Shown one piece after another: positions 9,463 to 17,455 of a stretch of 64,000 bases of DNA. Position numbers and translations under genes: made by a program. Positions within the stretch are counted from its first letter, which is position 1, and the number at the start of each line of letters is the position of its first letter. The notes under the pieces were generated by a model. The model searched no databases. It saw only the letters and a program-made list of their open reading frames with translations, and was not told the DNA's origin. Source of the stretch: Sphingomonas aracearum (GTDB lineage Bacteria; Pseudomonadota; Alphaproteobacteria; Sphingomonadales; Sphingomonadaceae); assembly GCF_003345355.1 (NCBI RefSeq), contig NZ_QQNB01000002.1, positions 248,001-312,000 of the forward strand, read 5' to 3'.

Positions 9463-10656
9463 ATGCCGTTCAGCGCCGCCGATCCCGTCGTGATCCTGTC
9501 CTACGCGCGCACGCCGATGGGATCGTTCCAGGGCTGTCTCGCGGGCGCCACCGCGACCGAGCTCGGCGCAACCGCCGTTGGCGCGGCCGTGGAGCGGGCC
9601 GGGCTTTCGGGCGAGGCCGTGGAGCGGATCTACATGGGCTGCGTGCTGCCGGCAGGGCTCGGCCAGGCACCGGCGCGTCAGGCGGCGATCGGGGCCGGCC
9701 TGCCGACCCATGTCGAGGCGACCACCGTCAACAAGATGTGCGGATCGGGCATGCAGGCCGCGATCATGGGGGCCGACGCGCTCGCCGCCGGCTCGTGCGA
9801 CCTGCTGGTGGCCGGCGGCATGGAGAGCATGACCAACGCTCCCTACCTCTCGCGCAAGCATCGCGGCGGCGCGCGGATCGGGCACGATACGTTTTACGAC
9901 CACATGTATCTCGACGGGCTGGAGGACGCCTACGAACCCGGCCGGCTGATGGGCAATTTCGCCGAGGAGACGGCGGAGGAATACCAGTTCACGCGCACGG
10001 CGATGGATGAGTATGCCATCGAGTCGCTCCACCGGGCGCAGCGCGCGCAGCAATCCGGCGCGTTCGATCGCGAGATCGTGCCGGTGGAGGTGCGCGGTCG
10101 CAAGGGTACCACCGAGATCCGGCTGGACGAGCAGCCCTCGCGTGGTGACGTGGCCAAGATCCCGACGCTCAAGCCCGCCTTTTCGAAGGACGGCACGATC
10201 ACCGCCGCCAACGCTTCCTCGATCTCGGACGGCGCCGCGGCGCTGGTGATGACGCGCGCCTCCGTGGCCGAGCGTCTGGGCCTCGATCCGATCGCGCGGG
10301 TGGTCAGCCACGCTGCGCACGCCCATGCGCCTGCGCGCTTCACCACCGCCCCGGTGTTCGCCATGCAAAAGGCGCTGGAAAAGGCCGGGTGGTCGACGGG
10401 CGATGTCGATCTGTTCGAGGTGAACGAGGCCTTTGCGGCGGTGGCGATGATCGCCATGCGCGATCTCGGCCTGCCGCACGACGCGTTGAACGTGCATGGC
10501 GGCGCCTGCGCGCTGGGCCATCCGATCGGCGCGTCCGGCGCGCGGGTGCTCGCCACGCTCCTCTCCGCGCTGCAGGGCGCCGGCCAGAAGCGCGGCCTTG
10601 CCTCGCTGTGCATCGGCGGCGGCGAGGCGACCGCCATCGCGGTGGAACTGATGTGA
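9463..10656 (+). CDS. Acetyl-CoA C-acetyltransferase (thiolase II)
   Basis: 397-residue cytosolic thiolase that condenses two acetyl-CoA to acetoacetyl-CoA, or runs in reverse in fatty-acid and ketone-body degradation. The nucleophilic cysteine is in NKMCGSGMQA (Cys93). The C-terminal half carries VNEAFA, the catalytic His in GGACALGHPIGASGAR, and the second active cysteine in LCIGGGEA. The ATG at 9463 has a good AGGAGA site a few bases upstream. It stands alone on the plus strand between minus-strand genes, so it is probably monocistronic. Whether it serves catabolism or polyhydroxyalkanoate synthesis cannot be decided here; no phaB or phaC is adjacent. Confidence 0.95.
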   Translation: MPFSAADPVVILSYARTPMGSFQGCLAGATATELGATAVGAAVERAGLSGEAVERIYMGCVLPAGLGQAPARQAAIGAGLPTHVEATTVNKMCGSGMQAAIMGADALAAGSCDLLVAGGMESMTNAPYLSRKHRGGARIGHDTFYDHMYLDGLEDAYEPGRLMGNFAEETAEEYQFTRTAMDEYAIESLHRAQRAQQSGAFDREIVPVEVRGRKGTTEIRLDEQPSRGDVAKIPTLKPAFSKDGTITAANASSISDGAAALVMTRASVAERLGLDPIARVVSHAAHAHAPARFTTAPVFAMQKALEKAGWSTGDVDLFEVNEAFAAVAMIAMRDLGLPHDALNVHGGACALGHPIGASGARVLATLLSALQGAGQKRGLASLCIGGGEATAIAVELM

Positions 10657-10660
10657 GCCG

Positions 10661-11119
10661 CTACAGGGCCAGCGTGTAGTAACGGCTGAACGCCCGGTCG
10701 GTATAGCCGGCGAACGGTTCGGCCGGCGTGAAGCCCGCCGCCTCGTACATCGCGCGCGCCGGCGCGAAGGCCGCATTGCCGCCGGTTTCCAGGCTGAGCC
10801 GGCGATACCCGCGCCCGCGCGCCTCGACGATCAGATGATCGAGCATCAAGCGCGCCACGCCCTTGCGCTGATGAACCGGCGCGGTGCGCATCGATTTGAT
10901 CTCGCCGTGTCGCGGATCGAGCTCCTTCAGCGCGCCCATGCCGAGCAGCTCGCCGCCGTCCCATGCCGTCCACAAGGCGACCGCCGGCTCCCGCAGGCCG
11001 GAGGCATCGAGCGCGAACACCTGTTCGGGCGGCGAGTTCTCGCGCGCGGCGGCGACATGCAGCGCGACCAGCGCCACCACGTCGGCGCGGGAAAGATCGT
11101 CGCGCTCGATCCGGATCAC
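10661..11119 (-). CDS. GNAT-family N-acetyltransferase
   Basis: 152-residue acetyl-CoA-dependent acetyltransferase. The acetyl-CoA-binding motif A is visible as RTAPVHQRKGVARLML (Q/RxxGxG/A), followed by LSLETG and the C-terminal AMYEAAGF helix typical of GNAT proteins. The start is taken as the GTG at 11119, which overlaps the stop codon of the SH3-domain gene (GTGA). This coupling supports the start over the much longer open frame. Its stop is only a few bases from the thiolase stop (convergent). The substrate is unknown. Confidence 0.85.
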   Translation of the reverse strand: MIRIERDDLSRADVVALVALHVAAARENSPPEQVFALDASGLREPAVALWTAWDGGELLGMGALKELDPRHGEIKSMRTAPVHQRKGVARLMLDHLIVEARGRGYRRLSLETGGNAAFAPARAMYEAAGFTPAEPFAGYTDRAFSRYYTLAL

Positions 11120-11610
11120 GAAAACTCTTCGCCCGGCCCCACGCCCCACAGGCGCGTGGCATCGACAAAGCCGCCCCGCCCCTTCACGTCGAACCAGCAC
11201 CAGCCACGCCCGCACTTGCTGAGCCGCCCTACGACGCCCGCCTCCGCGCGCCAGCTGACCCGGGTGCCCGGCCCAGGGCCTTCCCGCATCTCCAGCGGCT
11301 CGCCCGGCGTGACGATGGCGGTGCGCCGCTCCGAGACGAGGCTGCCCAGCATCCAGCCTTGCGTGCCGCTCGGATCCTCTACCTTCAGCCATTGCCCCTT
11401 CTCGAAGCCGGCAAGCACCCGCACCGGCAGGTCGGCGCGCTGGTACAGCCACGTCGCCGGATAGGTGCGTCCGGGGCCGCTGCGCATCCGCGCCTTGCCC
11501 GCCGCGATCGAGCCGAACCAGGGCGGCTTGCGATCCACCAGTGCCGCCACCGCCGGCACCGCCAATATCGCCGCGGCGCCTGCCGCCAGCATCCCGTGCG
11601 TGACGCGCAT
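11116..11610 (-). CDS. Exported SH3-like (DUF1058) domain protein
   Basis: 164 residues. The N-terminal signal or anchor (about residues 8-24, MLAAGAAAILAVPAVAAL) is followed by two bacterial SH3-like repeats, one around KARMRSGPGRTYPATW (residues 40-100) and one around LEMREGPGPGTRVSW (105-160). Such domains usually bind cell-wall material or mediate protein contacts in the periplasm. The gene is head-to-head with the 2-hydroxyacid dehydrogenase gene, about 100 bases apart, and overlaps the GNAT gene downstream. Confidence 0.82.
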   Translation of the reverse strand: MRVTHGMLAAGAAAILAVPAVAALVDRKPPWFGSIAAGKARMRSGPGRTYPATWLYQRADLPVRVLAGFEKGQWLKVEDPSGTQGWMLGSLVSERRTAIVTPGEPLEMREGPGPGTRVSWRAEAGVVGRLSKCGRGWCWFDVKGRGGFVDATRLWGVGPGEEFS

Positions 11611-11712
11611 CGCTCCGTCTTCCCCTTGTTGCCGAAGCGGGTGTCTATCGCGATCCGCGCCCCCGGTTCAACCGAGTTGACGCATCTGCGTCGCTCCGCC
11701 AAGCCTTCTCCC

Positions 11713-12711
11713 ATGTCCGACACCAGACGCTGCGCGCATCCCAGGGTGATCGTCACCCGCGACCTGCCCGGTGCGGTGACCGGGCGGATGGAGCAGCTGT
11801 TCGACACCCGGCTCAACCGCACCGACGCCGCGCTCTCGCGCGACGAGCTGGCGCAGGCGGTCGCCGACTGCGACGTGCTGGTCCCCACCGTCACCGACAC
11901 GATCGATGCGGAGCTGATCGCCGGCGCCGGCGAGCGGCTGCGCCTGATCGCCAATTTCGGCGCGGGCGTGAACCATATCGATCTCCGCGCCGCCCGCGCG
12001 CGCGGCATCCTCGTCACCAACACGCCCGGCGTGCTGACGGAGGACACGGCGGACATGACCATGGCGCTGATCGTGTCGGTTCCGCGGCGGCTGGCAGAGG
12101 GCGAGAAGCTGGTACGGTCGGGCCAGTGGAAGGGATGGAGCCCCGGCGGCATGCTGGGCCATCGTATCGGCGGCAAGAAGCTGGGCATCGTCGGCATGGG
12201 CCGGATCGGCCAGGCGGTGGCCGCGCGGGCGCGTGCCTTCGGGCTGTCGATCCACTACCATAATCGCCGACGCCTGCCGGCGGTGCTGGAGGCGCAGCTC
12301 GGCGCGACCTGGCACGCCGATTTGGACGAGATGCTGGGCAGCGTGGACGTGCTGACCCTCCACACGCCGCTGAACGACGACAGCCGCGACCTGATCGACG
12401 CGCGCCGCATCGCCCTGCTCCGCCCGCACGTCTATGTCATCAATGCCTCGCGCGGCGGCATCCTGGACGAGGGCGCGCTGGTGGAGGCACTCGAGGCCGG
12501 CCGGCTGGCGGGCGCCGGGCTCGACGTCTGGCGGTTCGAGCCGGAGATAGACCCAAGGCTGCTGGCGCTGCCGAACGTGGTCATGACGCCGCACATGGGC
12601 TCGGCCACGCTGGAGGGACGGATCGCCACCGGCGAGAAGGTGATCGCCAACATCCGCATGTGGGCAGATGGACACCGCCCGCCGGACCAGGTGCTGGAAG
12701 GCTGGGCCTGA
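11713..12711 (+). CDS. D-isomer-specific 2-hydroxyacid dehydrogenase (glyoxylate/hydroxypyruvate reductase type)
   Basis: 332-residue NAD(P)H-dependent oxidoreductase. The Rossmann motif is LGIVGMGRIGQAVA (about residues 157-170). The catalytic triad is visible: Arg in VINASRGGILDE, Glu in VWRFEPEIDP and His in VMTPHMGSAT. The ATG at 11713 follows a weak ribosome site; the longer open frame upstream overlaps the divergent SH3 gene and is rejected. The likely substrate is glyoxylate or hydroxypyruvate, inferred from the family only. Confidence 0.92.
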   Translation: MSDTRRCAHPRVIVTRDLPGAVTGRMEQLFDTRLNRTDAALSRDELAQAVADCDVLVPTVTDTIDAELIAGAGERLRLIANFGAGVNHIDLRAARARGILVTNTPGVLTEDTADMTMALIVSVPRRLAEGEKLVRSGQWKGWSPGGMLGHRIGGKKLGIVGMGRIGQAVAARARAFGLSIHYHNRRRLPAVLEAQLGATWHADLDEMLGSVDVLTLHTPLNDDSRDLIDARRIALLRPHVYVINASRGGILDEGALVEALEAGRLAGAGLDVWRFEPEIDPRLLALPNVVMTPHMGSATLEGRIATGEKVIANIRMWADGHRPPDQVLEGWA

Positions 12712-12824
12712 CCGGCCGCGGCGCGCATGCCGGCGGAAACGTTTTGCAACCGGGAACATCGGAACGGCTCCGGCGAAGCGGGCATTATGGTCCCATTCAC
12801 CACGCCTACCAAGGAGCTTCCACC

Positions 12825-13016
12825 GTGAAGAAGATCGCCACCGCCGCCCTGCTCGGCCTCACTCTCGCCGCCGTGCCCGCCTGCTCCACCCTGAAGGGCG
12901 CGGCGATCGGCGGTGCGGGGGGCGCAGGTGTCTCGGCCGTGACCGGCGGCGATGTGGAAAAGGGTGCAGCAGTCGGCGGCGTCGCCGGCGGCGTGATCGG
13001 CACCGTCGCCGACTGA
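12825..13016 (+). CDS. Small glycine-zipper lipoprotein
   Basis: 63 residues starting at a GTG with a clear AAGGAG site 9 bases upstream. A basic start (VKK) and hydrophobic core end in the lipobox LAAVPAC, so it is predicted to be lipidated. The mature part is a glycine-zipper helix (AAIGGAGGAGVSAVTGG and AAVGGVAGGVIGTV) of the type found in small outer-membrane-associated lipoproteins. It is a common short gene in sphingomonads. A strong hairpin lies just downstream (13046-13075). Confidence 0.75.
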   Translation: MKKIATAALLGLTLAAVPACSTLKGAAIGGAGGAGVSAVTGGDVEKGAAVGGVAGGVIGTVAD

Positions 13017-13045
13017 CCTCGGTCGGACCGATCAGGACGGGCACC

Positions 13046-13075
13046 GTGCCTTTCCGGCTCAGCCCGGAAAGGCAC
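13046..13075. repeat. Perfect 12-bp inverted repeat, terminator-like
   Basis: GTGCCTTTCCGG and CCGGAAAGGCAC separated by a 6-base loop, 30 bases after the glycine-zipper lipoprotein. There is no T-tract on either side. It may be a Rho-assisted terminator or mRNA-stabilising hairpin for the lipoprotein transcript. Confidence 0.55.
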
Positions 13076-13308
13076 GCTGCCAGTTCGCCGACGAGACTCC
13101 GGCGTTGTCGCGGAAAAGGAGCAACGCCACACCATCAATCCCGCCAGACCCCGAGATTGGTGACGCCGCTATCCTGCCTCGCCGATTTCTGACGGTGTCG
13201 TTGCGGTAGAGTTGCAGTCCTGTCGGGGACATGCGTACGCCCGCTGTCGCGGCGCTGTTCCACCGCGCTCCCACCTACGACGTCGCGAATGGGCCCTCCG
13301 ATCAGGCG

Positions 13309-13401
13309 GGGCGTTCTTCTTGACCAAGGTCAAGTTGAAGCTCTGCAAATATATGTCGGAACGCCCAATTTCACCACAATCCTCCTTCAGACGCCGTCTG
13401 A
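13309..13401. promoter_or_regulatory. Cluster of inverted repeats upstream of the EPS locus
   Basis: The 539-base stretch 13017-13555 has no gene I can support, but it holds several palindromes. These are CTTGACC-AA-GGTCAAG at 13319-13334, an outer GGGCGTTC (13309-13316) with GAACGCCC (13359-13366), and TCAGACG-C-CGTCTGA at 13387-13401. The region is also AT-richer than its surroundings (for example around 13336-13445). It precedes the first EPS gene at 13556, so it is the natural place for the promoter and operators of that operon. No clear -35/-10 pair was found. Confidence 0.4.
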
Positions 13402-13555
13402 CAGATTTGAAGTGTGGCGTTCAGGAATGAAACAAGGCTAACAAATCGACACAATCCCGGTCCTTGCGGTAGTTGCCAGCAGAGAAGGCGGCTTTTACCG
13501 GAACATGGACGGGGTACGTCACCGCACGCTGTTTTCCCACGAGCCGGAGCGCATA

Positions 13556-14749
13556 GTGAAGGTTGCTATCTTCAACGTGAAATACAGCCCCAATCTGGGC
13601 GACGGCCTGTTGGCCGAATGCCTGGAGCGAACGCTCGTGCGGCATGATCCCGATATTCGCATCGTGGCTGTCGATCTTGCGGGTCGCGGCGGCTACGGCG
13701 AGGTCAACCGCTATCGCGGGTTGATGCTGCGCACGTTGCAGCGACTGCCGGGCTTCGCGCGCCAGCTTCTGTCACATACCCTCTTGAACCTGTTGAGCCG
13801 CGTGAAGCTGCGCGCGTCCTTTCGGCGGGCAGTAGCGGACAGCGACGTGGTGGTGATCGGCGGCGGCAACCTGTTCGCAGATGCGGACCTGAACTTCCCC
13901 ATCAAGATCGGCCTCGCCCTGGACGAGGCGGCGCGACGCCGCCTGCCGGTGACGGTATATGCCGTGGGCGTATCCGACGACTGGAGCGCGACCGGCGAGC
14001 GCCTCTTTGCAGACGGATTCGGCGCCGCGGAGTTGGTGGCGGCTGACGTGCGCGACGAACGCTCCCAATCGGTGTGGAACAGGCGGCTTGTGCCTTACGG
14101 TATCCGCGCCGCCGGCATTGCGCGCGATCCGGGCCTGCTCGCCTCACGCTGTTACCCGGCAGCGCCGGCAGCGGGCGAGCGGCACGTTGCGTTCGGGATC
14201 ACGGACCCGCTTCTCGTCCGCTACCATGGCGGCGAGCATGGTGGAGACCATATGCTGACCGCATGGTACACCGCGGCGATCGGTGCGCTTGCCGATGCGG
14301 GCTGGTCGGTCACGCTCTTCACCAACGGCAGTCCGGAAGACGCGGCCTTCCTGGCGAAGCATGCCCCGCTCTGGACCAGCCGGCCCGATGGCAAGGTCAG
14401 GATGGCGCCGCCTTCGCACGAACCTGCCCACCTTGTTCGGCAACTGGCGTCGGCCCAGCTGGTCATTGCTCACCGCATGCATGCCTGTATCGGCGCCTAT
14501 TCCTTTCGCGTGCCCGCGATCGGGCTGCGCTGGGATCCGAAGCTCGACAGCTTCTTTCAGCTTTCCGGCCGGGACGAGTTCATCATCGACACGACCGCGA
14601 CCGATGCGCCCGCGCTTCTGACGCTCGCCGAACGCGCGCGGAACGAGGGCGTGGCGGCCGATCGCCACCGCGAGCTGCTGGATGCCGCCAGCGACAGTGT
14701 GGCGGCACTCGCCGTGACCTTGAGGAAGGCCGCAGGATCCCGGCGTTGA
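13556..14749 (+). CDS. Polysaccharide pyruvyl transferase family protein (WcaK/AmsJ type)
   Basis: 397 residues, predicted cytoplasmic, probably adding a pyruvate ketal (or another group) to a sugar of the EPS repeat unit. The N-terminus has the family signature (VKVAIFNVKYSPNLGDGLL, Gly-Asp in a Rossmann-like loop). A GGGNLFAD motif lies near residue 103, and near the C-terminus AHRMHACIGAYSFRVPAIGL is the conserved family block. The GTG at 13556 has a GGAG site upstream and starts exactly at the conserved motif; an ATG at 13505 in the same frame is possible. It overlaps the following glycosyltransferase by four bases. Some members of this family are not pyruvyltransferases, so the exact reaction is inferred. 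Confidence 0.8.
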   Translation: MKVAIFNVKYSPNLGDGLLAECLERTLVRHDPDIRIVAVDLAGRGGYGEVNRYRGLMLRTLQRLPGFARQLLSHTLLNLLSRVKLRASFRRAVADSDVVVIGGGNLFADADLNFPIKIGLALDEAARRRLPVTVYAVGVSDDWSATGERLFADGFGAAELVAADVRDERSQSVWNRRLVPYGIRAAGIARDPGLLASRCYPAAPAAGERHVAFGITDPLLVRYHGGEHGGDHMLTAWYTAAIGALADAGWSVTLFTNGSPEDAAFLAKHAPLWTSRPDGKVRMAPPSHEPAHLVRQLASAQLVIAHRMHACIGAYSFRVPAIGLRWDPKLDSFFQLSGRDEFIIDTTATDAPALLTLAERARNEGVAADRHRELLDAASDSVAALAVTLRKAAGSRR

Positions 14750-15966
14750 TCGACCGCGTCGTCATCCTGAACGACATCGCCCAGCCAAAGGGCGGTGCCA
14801 CGGCGCTGGCGCTGTTGTCCGCCTATCAACTGCGCGCGCGCGGGCTGGCGGTGACCATGCTGGTGGGCGACGCCGGCGATAATCCGGCCCTGACGCAAGC
14901 CGGGGTGGAGGTGGTGGCGCTGGGCCAGGAGCGGCTGGGACAGGCCGGCGTGGCCGGGCTGGCGGCCGGGCTCTACAACCGCGCAGCGGGCGCGATGGTA
15001 CAGCGGTGGATCGACGCAAACGACACCCCTGGCACCGTGTACCACCTGCATGGCTGGGCGCAGATCCTGTCGCCGGCGGTGTTCCGCGCGCTGAAGCGGG
15101 TGGAGGAGCGCGTGGTGCTGCATGCCCATGACTTCTTCCTGGCGTGCCCGAACGGCAGCTATGCTTTCCTGAGAACGGGCCAGGTGTGCCCGCTTACCCC
15201 CATGTCCCCGGCCTGCGTGTCGGCGAATTGCGACCGGCGAAACTACGGCCACAAATTGTGGCGCGTCGCGCGGCAGGGCGTGCAGCGCCGCTTCTATGAC
15301 CGGCATGGCTCTCCGCCGGTGCTGGCGATCCATGAGGGCATGCGTCCCTTTCTGATGCGGGCGGGCATTCCGTCGGCGAGCATCCATGCGGTGCCCAACC
15401 CGGTGACGCCGTGGAGCGACACCCGGATCGAGGCGGAGAGCAACCGGCAGGTGCTCTTCGTCGGGCGGCTGGAGGAGACCAAGGGACCGGACCTGGCGGC
15501 GGCGGCGGCGCGGGCGGCGGGCGCCACGATCACCTTCGTGGGCGACGGCGTGCTGCGCGAGCGGTTGCAGGCCGAGTATCCGGAGATGCACTTTCTCGGT
15601 CGCCGCACGCCCGAGCAGATCCGCGAGATCGCGCGCACCGCACGGTTGCTGGTGATGCCGAGCCGCTATCCCGAACCCTTTGGCCTGGTGGCGACCGAGG
15701 CGTTGTGGAGCGGACTGCCGGTGGTGACGACGGATACCGCGCTGCTCGCCGAGGATATCGTGACGGCAGGTGCCGGGCTGGCCGTGGAACCGCGCGACAC
15801 GGCGCGGTTCGCCGCGGCATTGCGCGCGATCCTGGACGATGACGATCGATGCCGCGCGATGAGCGAGGCGGCCTTTGCCGGGACCCGGTCGCTGGCCCTG
15901 TCGCCCGAGGGCTGGACCGACCGCCTGATCGACACCTACCGCGGGCGCCTGGCCGGCGACGTCTAG
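14746..15966 (+). CDS. Glycosyltransferase family 4 (GT-B fold)
   Basis: 406-residue cytosolic or membrane-associated glycosyltransferase for EPS repeat-unit assembly. The C-terminal nucleotide-sugar domain shows VLFVGRLEETKGPD (about residues 230-245), PSRYPEPFGLVATEALWSG (the E-x7-E motif, about 305-325) and the preceding RTPEQI loop. The start is a TTG at 14746 overlapping the stop of the pyruvyltransferase gene (TTGA); no ATG or GTG is available near the expected N-terminus. It shares four bases with the convergent membrane-protein gene at its 3' end. Donor and acceptor sugars are unknown. Confidence 0.85.
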   Translation: MIDRVVILNDIAQPKGGATALALLSAYQLRARGLAVTMLVGDAGDNPALTQAGVEVVALGQERLGQAGVAGLAAGLYNRAAGAMVQRWIDANDTPGTVYHLHGWAQILSPAVFRALKRVEERVVLHAHDFFLACPNGSYAFLRTGQVCPLTPMSPACVSANCDRRNYGHKLWRVARQGVQRRFYDRHGSPPVLAIHEGMRPFLMRAGIPSASIHAVPNPVTPWSDTRIEAESNRQVLFVGRLEETKGPDLAAAAARAAGATITFVGDGVLRERLQAEYPEMHFLGRRTPEQIREIARTARLLVMPSRYPEPFGLVATEALWSGLPVVTTDTALLAEDIVTAGAGLAVEPRDTARFAAALRAILDDDDRCRAMSEAAFAGTRSLALSPEGWTDRLIDTYRGRLAGDV

Positions 15967-16430
15967 GACTTTGCGGCCGGTCCGGTCAGCAGGAGCGGAG
16001 CGGGCGACAGAACCTCCTCTTCGGCAGCCTCTTGCGGGGGATCGCCGCGCCGGCGTGTGCGGCCAAGCGGGAGAAACGGCGCGCGTGACATGCGTGCCCG
16101 CATCCGGCTGACCTTCATCGGCAGGATCGCCAGGCCGATCGCCGCCAGCGCCCACAGCCAGCGCAGGGCCGCCACGGTGGACGGCTCTTCCGACAGGAAC
16201 ACCAGCAGCGTCGCCCAGATGGCCATGGCGGCGCTGAGATCGCTGCTGCGAAAGCGGGGAAATGCCAGGTGCAGCACCACCGTCGCCCCGTACAACACCA
16301 TTGTGGCCAGCACCGGCGCCACCGGCCAGGCCGCCGCCAGCAGCAGCAGGCTGGCGATGCAAGGGACCAACCCGACACGGGCGGCCTGCATCACGTGAAA
16401 CGGCGCAAGATAGGGGCGCAAGCGAGCCAT
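15963..16430 (-). CDS. Four-segment membrane protein of unknown function
   Basis: 155 residues with hydrophobic segments near residues 18-35, 38-54, 65-80 and 86-102, followed by a basic then Glu/Pro-rich cytoplasmic tail (RRRGDPPQEAAEEEV). It starts at the ATG at 16430. The stop overlaps the convergent glycosyltransferase by four bases. It lies 55 bases downstream of the Wza-like gene on the same strand and may be in its operon, suggesting a role in EPS export or its regulation, but no family is recognised. Confidence 0.6.
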   Translation of the reverse strand: MARLRPYLAPFHVMQAARVGLVPCIASLLLLAAAWPVAPVLATMVLYGATVVLHLAFPRFRSSDLSAAMAIWATLLVFLSEEPSTVAALRWLWALAAIGLAILPMKVSRMRARMSRAPFLPLGRTRRRGDPPQEAAEEEVLSPAPLLLTGPAAKS

Positions 16431-16485
16431 GCGCCCCGCCCTAGCGCCGGCCCCTTCAGATTAGGTTACCGGCGGCTCCGGCGGA

Positions 16486-17037
16486 TCAGAAGTAGCGCTC
16501 GCCCACCCGGATCGTATCGCCGGGCGTAACGCGCGCCGTCATCAGATCGCGCGTGACCAGTCGCTCACCCTCCTGGCCGCGGCGCAAGGTCACGCGGTCC
16601 TCGTTGCCGCGATAGGTGTAGCCCCCGGCGGCGGCGATCGCCTGTTCGATGGAGCGGCCGTTCACGAACGGATATTCGCCCGGGCGTGCGACCTCGCCGA
16701 AGATGTAATAAGGGCGGTAGTTCAGCACCTCCACGGCCACCCGCGGATCGTTGATATAGCCGTTGCCGAGACGGGCGATCAGCGCCTGGGCAAGCTGCTC
16801 GGGCGTTTGCCCTTTCGTCGGGACGGAGCCGACCAGCGGAAACGAGACGTTGCCGTCCGGACCGACGCTATACTCGCCGGTCAGCGCCTGCTCGCCATAG
16901 ACGGTGATGCGCAGCTTGTCGCCGGAATCCAGCGTATAGCCCGTCTGGGCGGCCTGGGTGGCCGACAGCGCCGGTGGCAGCGGCCCGCCACACGCAGCAA
17001 GCGACACCAGCATCAGAAGCGCAGCACAGCGTTTCAT
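16486..17037 (-). CDS. Wza/GumB-like polysaccharide export lipoprotein
   Basis: 183 residues. The lipoprotein signal ends in LVSLAAC (cleavage before Cys16). The Poly_export domain follows (LDSGDKLRITVYGEQALTGE, about residues 36-120), then an SLBB domain beginning YIFGEVARPGEYPF (about 111-165). It is predicted to form the periplasmic/outer-membrane export channel of a Wzy-dependent system with the Wzc-like protein at 24314. It is short like GumB (about 210 residues) rather than Wza (about 380), so it probably lacks the outer-membrane helix barrel. Divergent from the spike-base gene with 151 bases between them. Confidence 0.9.
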   Translation of the reverse strand: MKRCAALLMLVSLAACGGPLPPALSATQAAQTGYTLDSGDKLRITVYGEQALTGEYSVGPDGNVSFPLVGSVPTKGQTPEQLAQALIARLGNGYINDPRVAVEVLNYRPYYIFGEVARPGEYPFVNGRSIEQAIAAAGGYTYRGNEDRVTLRRGQEGERLVTRDLMTARVTPGDTIRVGERYF

Positions 17038-17188
17038 CGATCACCCCCTTTGATCCGGCTCCAGCGCTAGCAGTGGACGGCCTTCATTCCAAGCAGCATC
17101 GCGGAAAAAGAACAAACCGTGAATTTAATGCTGTCCTACAGCCGCGCATCGCGCATAGGAGACTGGCTCTCATCAACGGGAGTGCCCC

Positions 17189-17455
17189 ATGATCGACAGT
17201 TTTTCCGCCTTCGCCGATTCGGCCAACAGCCCGTCTCGCGCACCGTTCGCCATCGTGCCGAGCGACTCGGTTTCCCTGCCGGCCTGCCCCAAAGCGATCT
17301 ATGTCGGGACCGGCGGTGCACTGGTGCTGCGCGGCGTGGACGGCGAGGCCGACGTGCGCTTCGCCAATGTGCCTTCGGGCGCGGTGATCGACGTGCGGGC
17401 CATCTTCGTTCGTGCGACGGGCACCACCGCCGGCGACCTGGTGGGGCTCGCCTGA
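17189..17455 (+). CDS. Spike base protein of the RCAP_Rcc01079 (gene transfer agent/phage) family
   Basis: 88 residues. The pattern PSDSVSLPACPKAIYVGTGG ... DVRFANVPSGAVIDVRAIFVRATGTTAGDLVGL is, as I recall it, the conserved core of the small spike-base family, whose namesake is Rcc01079 of the Rhodobacter capsulatus gene transfer agent. Family members are all-beta and occur beside larger spike proteins. The ATG at 17189 has no strong ribosome site. The next gene starts inside its stop (TGATG), so the pair is coupled. No head, portal, tape-measure or other phage genes exist anywhere in the window, so this is an isolated module. Family assignment is from memory of the motif. Confidence 0.72.
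   Translation: MIDSFSAFADSANSPSRAPFAIVPSDSVSLPACPKAIYVGTGGALVLRGVDGEADVRFANVPSGAVIDVRAIFVRATGTTAGDLVGLA

Noticed and set aside
14557..16362. Long minus-strand open frame over the GT4 gene
   Set aside because: Antisense shadow; the plus strand encodes clear glycosyltransferase motifs.
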